Source of the DNA: Pseudomonas songnenensis
GTDB lineage: Bacteria; Pseudomonadota; Gammaproteobacteria; Pseudomonadales; Pseudomonadaceae
Length of the DNA: 64,000 nt
Direction: 5' to 3'
Assembly: GCF_003696315.1 (NCBI RefSeq)
Contig: NZ_RFFN01000003.1
Span: forward strand, 372,001 to 436,000
In this document: piece after piece, positions 11,739 through 19,248 of the stretch
Position numbering within the stretch: position 1 is the first letter of the stretch
How the letters are laid out: every line of letters starts with the position of its first letter
Translations under genes and position numbers: made by a program
Notes under the pieces: model-generated
What the model saw: the letters and a program-made list of their open reading frames with translations, nothing else
Database searches by the model: none
What the model was told of the DNA's origin: nothing

Positions 11739-12125
11739 TCAGAGCAGCACGGCAAGCCAGACGACGACAATGGAAACCAGCCCGACGAGCTGAGCCGCAC
11801 TGCCCAGATCCTTCGCGCGTTTGGACAGAGGATGGATTTCCAGCGACACCCGATCGACCACCGCCTCGATGGCAGAATTGACCAGCTCGATGGCGAGCGA
11901 CATCAGCAGCGGCAGGACCAGCAGGGCGCGCTCCACAGGCGTGCTGCCAGCCATGAAGGCAACGGGTATGAGCACGCAGGCAAGCAGAGCCAGCTGACGA
12001 AAGGCCACCTCATGCCGCCAGGCCGCGGCGAGGCCGGCAAAGGAATAGCCGGTCGCCTTGGCAATGCGCCCGAAACCTGGCTTGCTCTTGAAGGCGGACG
12101 CCTCGTTGGTCGTTTCGACTTTCAT
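11739..12125 (-). CDS. dgkA: Diacylglycerol kinase
   Basis: A small trimeric inner-membrane kinase that phosphorylates diacylglycerol released during membrane-derived glucan or lipopolysaccharide modification, returning it as phosphatidic acid. The 128 residues contain three hydrophobic segments and the DgkA signature ELVNSAIEAVVDR followed by KDLGSAAQ. An amphipathic N-terminal helix (GFGRIAKATGYSFAGL) is typical. Its position beside bcsG may be meaningful: phosphoethanolamine transferases of the BcsG type release diacylglycerol from phosphatidylethanolamine, which DgkA recycles. It is transcribed away from the bcs operon. Confidence 0.92.
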   Translation of the reverse strand: MKVETTNEASAFKSKPGFGRIAKATGYSFAGLAAAWRHEVAFRQLALLACVLIPVAFMAGSTPVERALLVLPLLMSLAIELVNSAIEAVVDRVSLEIHPLSKRAKDLGSAAQLVGLVSIVVVWLAVLL

Positions 12126-12202
12126 CTATCACCCGCTCGTTAGTGACTGCCCATCCGGCTCATGACCGGTCATCGACACCCACTGTCGAATGCTGGACAT
12201 TC

Positions 12203-12223
12203 TTGATATCATATTGATATCAA
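12203..12223. promoter_or_regulatory. Perfect AT-rich inverted repeat upstream of the bcs operon
   Basis: TTGATATCA and TGATATCAA form perfect 9-base arms around a 3-base TAT spacer, in the divergent dgkA-bcsE region. A second short inverted repeat, GAATG/CATTC, is next to it (12188-12202). The AT-rich block stands out from the GC-rich surroundings and looks like an operator or promoter element. The binding protein is unknown; it does not match the FleQ box I remember. Confidence 0.5.
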
Positions 12224-12340
12224 TCAAGGACGATTCGGTTTCCGACGAACAGTCATGTGGCGGTTTAAAGCGTCCAAGCGCCTAGCCGAAACACTGTTCA
12301 GGACGCTACAGGTCGCGCCCGAAACCACCGTAGGTGACTC

Positions 12341-13876
12341 TTGCTTCTTTTTCGCCCAAACCAGCAGCTCCCGACCCCGCTCGGACTGAACGGTATCGAA
12401 TGGCCGATTTTCGCCCTCAATGAGGGATGCCTGCATTGGATCATGGCGGAAAAAGCGAGCGATGCGGCACTGCTGACCCGGCAAGCCATCGGGAACATGG
12501 AAGCCAGCAAGCGGGCCGCGATGATAGCGGATGCTGGCCGTCAGCAACACGTCCTGGCCGATCTGCCGACTGACGCGGGCCCTGGCGAACTGTTGGTTCT
12601 GACCCTGACGCCGGGCCACTTCGAAGCGATGCTGCAACGCCTGGATTCCGAACTGGATCGCTCGGGCAACATGCGCGCCCGGTACATCCTGCTCAACCTT
12701 CCCACCCAGGCCTGGGAGCGCCTTGCAGCGCCGCGCCTCTCAAGCTGGCTGACGCGGATCGGCGCCTGGCTGCTCAAGCGTGGCGCGACACTGCTGATCG
12801 TCAGCGACGGCGTCAGCGACGCCCTGAGCGAGCGCTTGCTCCGACTCAGCCATTGCCTGGCCGGTTTCGCCTCGCTCACTCAGATGCCGTCCGGGACCCG
12901 TCTGTATATGCATCACTGGCAAAGCGAGCGCGGGATGACCAGTGCCCGCCAATTCGCCCTCCGCCACCAGACCGACGGGTTCCAGTTGTCGGGCGGAGAG
13001 CTCGGCGAGGTGCTCGAGCACCCCGATCAGGGACGTTTCTATGCGGAACGCAGCGTGCTGGAAGGGGTGCACAACCTATCCACGCAGTGGCGCCTGTTCG
13101 AGAGCAGAGCGGCCCTACTGGCGCATGCCGAAACCGCCAGGGCAGCGAGCATCATCTTCGCGATCACCGATAACGAGCAGGTCGACGAGCTGGCCCATCA
13201 GCTCAATCGGTTGCGTCGTACCTGCGGCAACCAACTGAAGCTGGTCATCCGGGAAACGGCGCCCTGCCTGCGCTATCGGGACGAACAGCTGCTGCTGGCC
13301 GGTGGCGCGTCGCTGGTCGTGCCTTTCGGCACCTCGCTGCCACGCTTCCTGACGATGGTCGAGAGCGCTCAGGGGCATATCTGGCAGCGCCAGCTGAGCG
13401 ACATCGATGCCAGCCTCGACAAGCTCAAACCGCTTCCCCTGCGTGGCCAACTGAGCCCGCGCCGCTTCGCCGAAGCCGCCCAGGAAATGTGGGCCGGCAG
13501 CGCAACGGGCGAGATCATCCATCAGCTGGTTCGGCTGCAACCCGTACCCGGCCTGAGCCTGGAGCAGGTGCTTGGCCAGGCTCATCTGCGGCGTAACGGC
13601 GACATCGCCTGCATCGTAGACAAAGCGCTGTATCTTTTTCTTTTCGCCTGCCGCGCGGAATCGCTCGAGGCGGCGCTGGACAACATCTTTGGCGTCACCT
13701 GGCAGGAGCTGTTCCTCGGCCTCGAACAGCTGGCGGATCTCGAACCCCTGTCCGACCCCGGCTTCCACGGCGAAAGCTTGTCACTGCCCGGCAACGAAAC
13801 GCTCGTCAACGAGCCGGCACCAGATCGACAGCTTCAACCACGCCCCCTGACCCTTTCGCTGGTGACGCAACCATGA
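12341..13876 (+). CDS. bcsE: Cellulose biosynthesis protein BcsE (c-di-GMP-binding GIL domain)
   Basis: BcsE binds cyclic di-GMP in the cytoplasm and, with BcsF, R and Q, tunes the cellulose synthase complex. The 511-residue frame matches the BcsE layout: an N-terminal REC-like/NTPase-like region (WLTRIGAWLLKRGATLLIV) and a C-terminal GIL domain with PRFLTMVESAQG and the c-di-GMP site RNGD (RxGD) near residue 420, followed by CIVDKALYLFLFACR. The start is probably TTG at 12341: a stop lies just upstream in frame and the residues before the first ATG (12443) resemble the family. The end overlaps bcsF by ATGA. First gene of the operon. Confidence 0.88.
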   Translation: MLLFRPNQQLPTPLGLNGIEWPIFALNEGCLHWIMAEKASDAALLTRQAIGNMEASKRAAMIADAGRQQHVLADLPTDAGPGELLVLTLTPGHFEAMLQRLDSELDRSGNMRARYILLNLPTQAWERLAAPRLSSWLTRIGAWLLKRGATLLIVSDGVSDALSERLLRLSHCLAGFASLTQMPSGTRLYMHHWQSERGMTSARQFALRHQTDGFQLSGGELGEVLEHPDQGRFYAERSVLEGVHNLSTQWRLFESRAALLAHAETARAASIIFAITDNEQVDELAHQLNRLRRTCGNQLKLVIRETAPCLRYRDEQLLLAGGASLVVPFGTSLPRFLTMVESAQGHIWQRQLSDIDASLDKLKPLPLRGQLSPRRFAEAAQEMWAGSATGEIIHQLVRLQPVPGLSLEQVLGQAHLRRNGDIACIVDKALYLFLFACRAESLEAALDNIFGVTWQELFLGLEQLADLEPLSDPGFHGESLSLPGNETLVNEPAPDRQLQPRPLTLSLVTQP

Positions 13877-14055
13877 CGCTCGAGCAACTCCTTGAGGTCG
13901 CCAGCCTGTTCCTGGCGATCGGCATCGGTATCGGCTGGTTGCTGACCCGGTACGGCCCCACGGCGCTGCGTGCATTCGATCGAATGCTTCCGCCCCGCTA
14001 CCTGAAAAGGACAGCGATACGCCGTCGCTCCACTGGATCGGGAGACTTGTCATGA
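13873..14055 (+). CDS. bcsF: Cellulose biosynthesis protein BcsF
   Basis: A 60-residue single-pass membrane protein that in enterics tethers BcsE to the synthase at the inner membrane. One hydrophobic helix (residues about 6-25, VASLFLAIGIGIGWLLT) is followed by a basic cytoplasmic tail (RYLKRTAIRRRS). Both ends overlap its neighbours by ATGA (bcsE upstream, bcsG downstream), the same order as enteric bcsEFG. Identification rests on size, topology and position. Confidence 0.85.
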   Translation: MTLEQLLEVASLFLAIGIGIGWLLTRYGPTALRAFDRMLPPRYLKRTAIRRRSTGSGDLS

Positions 14056-15677
14056 ATGCGCCGGAGCGGCTGATCGTACCCGCGCCCCCGGTTACCCGCT
14101 GGCCGGGCCTGGGTGTGTGGAATCTGTATTTTCTGCTGAAGTTCCTGTTGCTGGGCCTTGGCCTGCTGAATTTCCAGGCACTGCCGAATCTGGTGTTCGC
14201 GGCGTTTCTGGTCGCGCCCCTTCCGGGCGCCTCTTGGCGCGTCGTGCGGCAGCTGATCGCGATTCCCGTGGGTATCGCGCTGCTGTACCACGACACCTGG
14301 CTCCCCCCGTTCGACCGGTTGCTGGCACAACCGGGGGTGCTGGATTTTTCCCCCGCCTATCTCGTGGAGCTAGCCGGACGCTTCGTCGACTGGACCGTGC
14401 TCGGCCTCTGCGCCTTGCTGGTGATTGGCTACAGCTACCTGGAGAACTGGATTCGCCTGTCCACGATCTGCCTGGGCGGCCTGATCTGGCTGAACCTGGG
14501 CAGCATTCCGCTGCTGGCATCACCACCGCGCGCAGACGCCGCCCCCGCCGTGGCGTCCGCACAAGGCAACGACGCACCGCTGGTTCAGGACAACGTGGCG
14601 CTGGATACCTGGCTGGAGAGTTTCTTCCGCACCGAGGCCACGCGGCAGACGCAGTTCCCCCTGCGCAGCGAGCAAACCGCGGCGTTCGACGTGCTGTTCA
14701 TCAATGTCTGCTCGTTGGCCTGGGACGATCTGGACGCGGTCGAGTTGCGCGACAACGCTCTTCTCAAACGCATGGACGTCATCTTCGACCGCTTCAACTC
14801 CGCCACCTCCTACAGCGGGCCGGCAGCTATCCGGCTGCTGCGCGCCAGCTGCGGTCAGCCCCGACACCAGGCCCTGTACGAACCAGCGCCGGAACAATGC
14901 CTGCTGTTCCAGAACCTGGCCAACCTGGGTTTCCACGCCGAAACCCTGATGAACCACAACGGCAAGTTCGACGGCTTCGCCGGGGAAATCGAAGCCCAGG
15001 GCATGCCCCAGCCGGTGCTGGCAAGCCAGAAATTCGCGCGTGCGCTGGCAGGCTTCGACGGCTCGCCGATCGCCGGGGATTTCGACGTGCTCAACGGCTG
15101 GTGGCAGCGCCGTCAGGCATTGCCGGAACCCCAGGTCAGCCTCTTCTACAACAGCATCAGCCTGCACGACGGGAACCGCATCGTCGGAGCGGATGGCAAT
15201 GCCCAATCGGCGGCGTACCGGCCCCGCGCACAGCGCCTGCTGGATGACCTCAACCGTTTCATCGACGAGCTGGAGCGCAGCGGTCGGCCGGTCGCCTTGC
15301 TACTGGTACCCGAACACGGAGCGGCGTTGCATGGTGACCGCATGCAGATCGCCGGCATGCGCGAGATCCCCCGGCCATCGATCACCCAGGTGCCCGTCGG
15401 CCTGAAACTGATCGGGATGGACGCCCCCCACGGCACGCAGCCCCTGCACATCCAGCAGCCAACGAGCTTCCTGGCGCTTTCCGAGCTGGTTTCCCGGCTC
15501 TACGCCGCCCGTCAGCAGGGCAGCACCCCGGACCTGGACGCGCTGGTCGCTGACCTGCCGCAGACCGAGCTGGTCTCCGAAACGGCCGGCGCACAGGTGA
15601 TCGAGCGCGCAGGAAAACCGTACGTACGTCTCAGCGGCCAGACCATCTGGCTTCCTTATCCGAACCGGTTCGAGTAG
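14052..15677 (+). CDS. bcsG: Cellulose phosphoethanolamine transferase BcsG
   Basis: A membrane-anchored zinc enzyme that transfers phosphoethanolamine from phosphatidylethanolamine onto cellulose in the periplasm. About four N-terminal transmembrane helices (to residue ~155) are followed by the catalytic domain. The residues I recall as zinc ligands and nucleophile in E. coli BcsG are all kept: the Cys of INVCSLAWDDL, the Ser of NSATSYSGPA, and the Glu-His pair of VPEHGAAL. The protein is 541 aa, close to the enteric length. It starts within the bcsF stop. The intact active site suggests that this cellulose is modified rather than plain. Confidence 0.92.
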   Translation: MNAPERLIVPAPPVTRWPGLGVWNLYFLLKFLLLGLGLLNFQALPNLVFAAFLVAPLPGASWRVVRQLIAIPVGIALLYHDTWLPPFDRLLAQPGVLDFSPAYLVELAGRFVDWTVLGLCALLVIGYSYLENWIRLSTICLGGLIWLNLGSIPLLASPPRADAAPAVASAQGNDAPLVQDNVALDTWLESFFRTEATRQTQFPLRSEQTAAFDVLFINVCSLAWDDLDAVELRDNALLKRMDVIFDRFNSATSYSGPAAIRLLRASCGQPRHQALYEPAPEQCLLFQNLANLGFHAETLMNHNGKFDGFAGEIEAQGMPQPVLASQKFARALAGFDGSPIAGDFDVLNGWWQRRQALPEPQVSLFYNSISLHDGNRIVGADGNAQSAAYRPRAQRLLDDLNRFIDELERSGRPVALLLVPEHGAALHGDRMQIAGMREIPRPSITQVPVGLKLIGMDAPHGTQPLHIQQPTSFLALSELVSRLYAARQQGSTPDLDALVADLPQTELVSETAGAQVIERAGKPYVRLSGQTIWLPYPNRFE

Positions 15678-15684
15678 CACGCTT

Positions 15685-15918
15685 ATGGAATCGCTGGTCC
15701 TGTCCTCGCAACAAGACGATGTCGACAACCTGAAACGCCACCTGGGCATGCCGAAGTTCGGCTATCAGGACATCTCCGCGTCGCTGGCACTGGACAAGGC
15801 AGTCCAGCGCTGGCCCCTGCTGAGCGAGCTTTCCGTCGTCGCCCACCTGAACAGCGCGCTCGACAGCGTCTCGCTCGAGAACACCAGTGCGGCCGTGGCC
15901 AGCAGGCGTCCGGCATGA
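15685..15918 (+). CDS. bcsR: Cellulose biosynthesis protein BcsR
   Basis: A 77-residue protein whose middle matches the short enteric BcsR: DDVDNLKRHLG, then YQDISASLALDKAV and RWPLLSEL. BcsR works with the ATPase BcsQ in a c-di-GMP-responsive complex at the synthase. Its Ala/Ser-rich C-terminal extension of about 25 residues is unlike the E. coli form as I recall it. It starts 7 bases after bcsG and its stop overlaps the bcsQ start. Confidence 0.85.
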   Translation: MESLVLSSQQDDVDNLKRHLGMPKFGYQDISASLALDKAVQRWPLLSELSVVAHLNSALDSVSLENTSAAVASRRPA

Positions 15919-16649
15919 AGCAGCTCGTGCTGCGCGGTGTGCGCGGCGGAATCGGCGCCACCTCGCTGCTGGCCGGCCTCGGCATCGCCCTGCATGAACA
16001 GGGCGAGCGGGTACTGCTGGTCGATCTCAGCCCGGACAACATGCTGCGCCTGCATTTCAATGTCGACGTTGCGCACGCCGCCGGCTGGGCACGCGCGCAA
16101 TTGAAGGCAGCGCCCTGGCACGAGACCGCCCTGGAACTGCTTCCGGACCTGCACCTGTTGCCGTACGGCGAGCTTGGCGGGGCGGAGATTTCCCGGATTG
16201 AAGGCCAGCTCTGCGCGGATTCGACCTGCTGGGCGCATCGTTGTGGCTTGGTCGCACACAACTACGACTGGGTGCTGTTCGACCTGCCCCAGCGGCTGCC
16301 GGGCCATCGCGCAGTTGTGTCGGAAGCGAATCGGGCCGACGTGCTGATCGATCTGGCTACACCCGACCCCGGATGCCACGTGCTGCTGCAGCAGCGTCCA
16401 CGACCGGATGCGGATCTCCTGCTGATCAACCGCTTCAATCCGGCCAGCCAGCTGCAGCGCGATCTGCTGATGCTCTGGCGTAGCCAGCCGAAGAGCAACC
16501 GGCAACCGCATCTGATCCACGAAGACGAAGCGCTGCCGGAAGCCCTGGCGCACAAGCTGCCGATAGGTCATTACGCACCGAAAAGCCTGGCCGCCAGCGA
16601 CCTGCGCAGCCTGGCGCTCTGGTGTCTGGCCCAGCGAGCGAAGTGCTGA
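15915..16649 (+). CDS. bcsQ: Cellulose synthase-associated ATPase BcsQ (MinD/ParA-like)
   Basis: A 244-residue P-loop ATPase of the ParA/MinD class, needed for cellulose secretion and for polar placement of the machinery in enterics. The start LVLRGVRGGIGATSLLAGL is the deviant Walker A; like enteric BcsQ (RGGVGTT, from memory) it lacks the usual KGGVGKT lysines, here with Ala-Thr. Other matching points: VDLSPDNMLRLHFNVD, VLFDLPQRLPGH (Walker B) and LIHEDEALPEALA. ATGA overlap with bcsR; only one base separates it from bcsA. Confidence 0.9.
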   Translation: MKQLVLRGVRGGIGATSLLAGLGIALHEQGERVLLVDLSPDNMLRLHFNVDVAHAAGWARAQLKAAPWHETALELLPDLHLLPYGELGGAEISRIEGQLCADSTCWAHRCGLVAHNYDWVLFDLPQRLPGHRAVVSEANRADVLIDLATPDPGCHVLLQQRPRPDADLLLINRFNPASQLQRDLLMLWRSQPKSNRQPHLIHEDEALPEALAHKLPIGHYAPKSLAASDLRSLALWCLAQRAKC

Positions 16650-16650
16650 T

Positions 16651-19248
16651 ATGCCCAACCCGCTGAGCTACTACCAGTACATCCGCTATCGGCGCGGTGC
16701 CAGCCCGATTGCCGCGTTGAGCTGGCTGATCGCCTACATGGCAGCCTGGCTGCTGCTGCGCCTGGATGCCCCTGGCTGGCAGTGGGTCATGGCCGAGCGC
16801 CGCAGGCTGTATCCGCACGTCGCGGGCAAAAGGCCCACCGCCGGCGACCCGCTGCGGATCGTCATCCAGAGCATCTGGCTGCTCGTCGCCCGCGCGCCCC
16901 GGTCCGCGCCGGCGCGCTCGCTGGGCGATAGACTCCGCTCGACCTGGCAGCGACTGCGCAGCATCGCGCAGCAGCTGCCCAGGCCGCCGCGCCTGCGGCG
17001 CAGGCGGCCGTTCGACCTGCCTGGCTTGCGCAATGCCGAAGCGCGCGTCGGACGGGCCGAGCGCTGGCTTTCCAGCCTATCGAAACCCGTCCGCTATGCG
17101 TTCAACATCGCCATCGGCGCACTGGCCATACTGCTAGGCATTCTCTGTATCACCGAACCGTTCGGCTATACCGCGCAGGTCACCTTCGTGCTCCTGCTCT
17201 GGGGCCTGGCCCTGCTGGTCCGGCGCATCCCCGGGCGCTTCGCGGTGCTGATGCTGATCGTGCTGTCGGCCATCATTTCCTGCCGCTACCTGTGGTGGCG
17301 ATACACCGCCACGCTGCATTGGGATTCCTATTTCGACCTGGCGTGCGGCATCACCCTGCTGGTGGCGGAGACCTACTCCTGGATCGTCCTGATCCTCGGC
17401 TACGTGCAGACCTGCTGGCCGCTGGATCGCAAACCCGCCCCGCTGCCGGAAGACAGCGGTAGCTGGCCGTCGGTCGACCTTTTCATCCCGACCTACAACG
17501 AAGATCTCTCGGTCGTGCGCACCACGGTGCTCGCGGCGCTGGGCCTGGACTGGCCACGCGACAAGCTGAACGTGTACATCTGCGATGACGGCCGCCGGGA
17601 CAGTTTCAAGCAGTTCGCCGAGGAAGTCGGCGTGGGCTACATCGTCCGCCCGGACAACAAGCACGCCAAGGCAGGCAACCTCAACCATGCGCTGACCGTG
17701 ACCCACAGCGAGCTGATCGCCATCTTCGACTGCGACCACATACCCGTGCGTTCCTTTCTCCAGGTCACCACCGGATGGTTCCTGCGCGATCCGAAGCTGG
17801 CGCTGGTACAGACGCCGCACCACTTCTTCTCGCCCGATCCGTTCGAACGCAACCTGGGCTCCTTCCGCCGCAAGCCCAACGAAGGCGAGCTGTTCTACGG
17901 CCTGGTGCAGAACGGCAACGACATGTGGAACGCGTCGTTCTTCTGCGGATCCTGCGCCGTGCTGCGCCGCGACGCGGTGGAAAGCATCGGCGGGTTCGCG
18001 GTGGAAACCGTCACCGAAGATGCCCACACGGCGCTGCGCCTGCATCGTGCCGGTTGGAATTCCGCCTACCTGGGCACGCCGCAGGCGGCGGGGCTGGCCA
18101 CCGAAAGCCTTTCGGCGCATATCGGCCAGCGGATACGCTGGGCACGCGGCATGGCGCAGATTTTCCGCACCGACAACCCGCTGCTCGGTCCGGGCCTGAC
18201 GATCTTCCAGCGCCTCTGCTACGCCAATGCGATGCTGCATTTTCTCGCGGGCCTGCCCAGGTTGATCTACCTGACGGCACCGCTCGCGTTTCTCCTGCTG
18301 CACGCCTACATCATCTACGCGCCGGCGCTGATGATCGTGCTCTACGTGCTGCCGCACATGATTCATGCCAGCCTGACCAGTGCCAGAATGCAGGGCGAGT
18401 ACCGGCATTCCTTCTGGGGCGAGGTGTACGAGACGGTACTGGCCTGGTACATCGCGCGGCCCACCACGGTGGCGCTGTTCAACCCGGGCAAGGGCAAGTT
18501 CAACGTCACGGCCAAGGGCGGGCTGATCGATCACGATCAGTTCGACTGGCGCATCGCGCGCCCCTACCTGGTCCTGGCGGCCTTGAACGTGGCCGGTCTC
18601 GGATTCGCCGTCTGGCGCCTGTTCACCGGCCCGGCCAGCGAAATCGGCACGGTTCTGGTCAGCTCCGCCTGGGTCATCTACAACCTGCTCATCATCGGCG
18701 CCGCGGTAGCGGTCGCATCCGAAGTCCGGCAGATACGTCGCGCCCACCGTGTCATGGCCCAGCTGCCGGCCTCGCTGAAGCTCGCCAACGGTCACGCCTA
18801 CCCCTGCACGCTGCTGGACTTCGCCGAAGGCGGTGCGGGCCTGCAGATCCCGCCGGGGCTCAAGGTGGAGATGGATCAGCCGGTCTCCCTGATCCTCCAG
18901 CGCGGGGATCGCTCGTTCATGTTTCCTGGCCAGGCCTCGCGGCAGATTGGCGAGCGCCTGGGCATCCGCCTCGACAACCTCGACCTCGCGCAGCAGATCG
19001 ACCTGGTCCAGTGCACCTTCGCCCGGGCCGACGTCTGGCTGAATCGCCATCAGGACTTCGAGACGGACCGCCCGCTGCACAGCTTCATCGAAGTGCTGCG
19101 TATCGGTGGGCGCGGCTACCACCGCCTCTACGAACAACTGCCGAGCGTCCTGAGCACCCCCCTTCGCCCGTTTCTTCGGTTAGCCGCCTGGCTACTGAGC
19201 TACTGCCCCCGTACTCCAGCCTCTAAATCCCTGGTAACCCCGTCATGA
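16651..19248 (+). CDS. bcsA: Cellulose synthase catalytic subunit (UDP-forming) BcsA
   Basis: Polymerises UDP-glucose into beta-1,4-glucan and pushes the chain through the inner membrane. The 865 residues show an N-terminal extension, transmembrane helices, then the GT-2 core: TYNED (near 280), DDGRRD (312), DCDH (360), the catalytic base in VTEDAH (455) and QRIRWARG (493). More membrane helices follow, with the gating-loop region FNVTAKGG. A C-terminal PilZ domain begins at RRAHR (RxxxR, near 697); its second motif reads DFAEGG rather than the (D/N)xSxxG consensus. The long N-terminal region and C-terminal tail resemble enteric BcsA. Its stop overlaps bcsB. Confidence 0.96.
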   Translation: MPNPLSYYQYIRYRRGASPIAALSWLIAYMAAWLLLRLDAPGWQWVMAERRRLYPHVAGKRPTAGDPLRIVIQSIWLLVARAPRSAPARSLGDRLRSTWQRLRSIAQQLPRPPRLRRRRPFDLPGLRNAEARVGRAERWLSSLSKPVRYAFNIAIGALAILLGILCITEPFGYTAQVTFVLLLWGLALLVRRIPGRFAVLMLIVLSAIISCRYLWWRYTATLHWDSYFDLACGITLLVAETYSWIVLILGYVQTCWPLDRKPAPLPEDSGSWPSVDLFIPTYNEDLSVVRTTVLAALGLDWPRDKLNVYICDDGRRDSFKQFAEEVGVGYIVRPDNKHAKAGNLNHALTVTHSELIAIFDCDHIPVRSFLQVTTGWFLRDPKLALVQTPHHFFSPDPFERNLGSFRRKPNEGELFYGLVQNGNDMWNASFFCGSCAVLRRDAVESIGGFAVETVTEDAHTALRLHRAGWNSAYLGTPQAAGLATESLSAHIGQRIRWARGMAQIFRTDNPLLGPGLTIFQRLCYANAMLHFLAGLPRLIYLTAPLAFLLLHAYIIYAPALMIVLYVLPHMIHASLTSARMQGEYRHSFWGEVYETVLAWYIARPTTVALFNPGKGKFNVTAKGGLIDHDQFDWRIARPYLVLAALNVAGLGFAVWRLFTGPASEIGTVLVSSAWVIYNLLIIGAAVAVASEVRQIRRAHRVMAQLPASLKLANGHAYPCTLLDFAEGGAGLQIPPGLKVEMDQPVSLILQRGDRSFMFPGQASRQIGERLGIRLDNLDLAQQIDLVQCTFARADVWLNRHQDFETDRPLHSFIEVLRIGGRGYHRLYEQLPSVLSTPLRPFLRLAAWLLSYCPRTPASKSLVTPS

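Noticed and set aside
12224..12637. 137-codon minus-strand frame before and inside bcsE
   Set aside because: No ribosome-binding site, no family resemblance, and it overlaps bcsE.
17134..19137. 667-codon minus-strand frame over bcsA
   Set aside because: Antisense to bcsA, with no recognisable domain.
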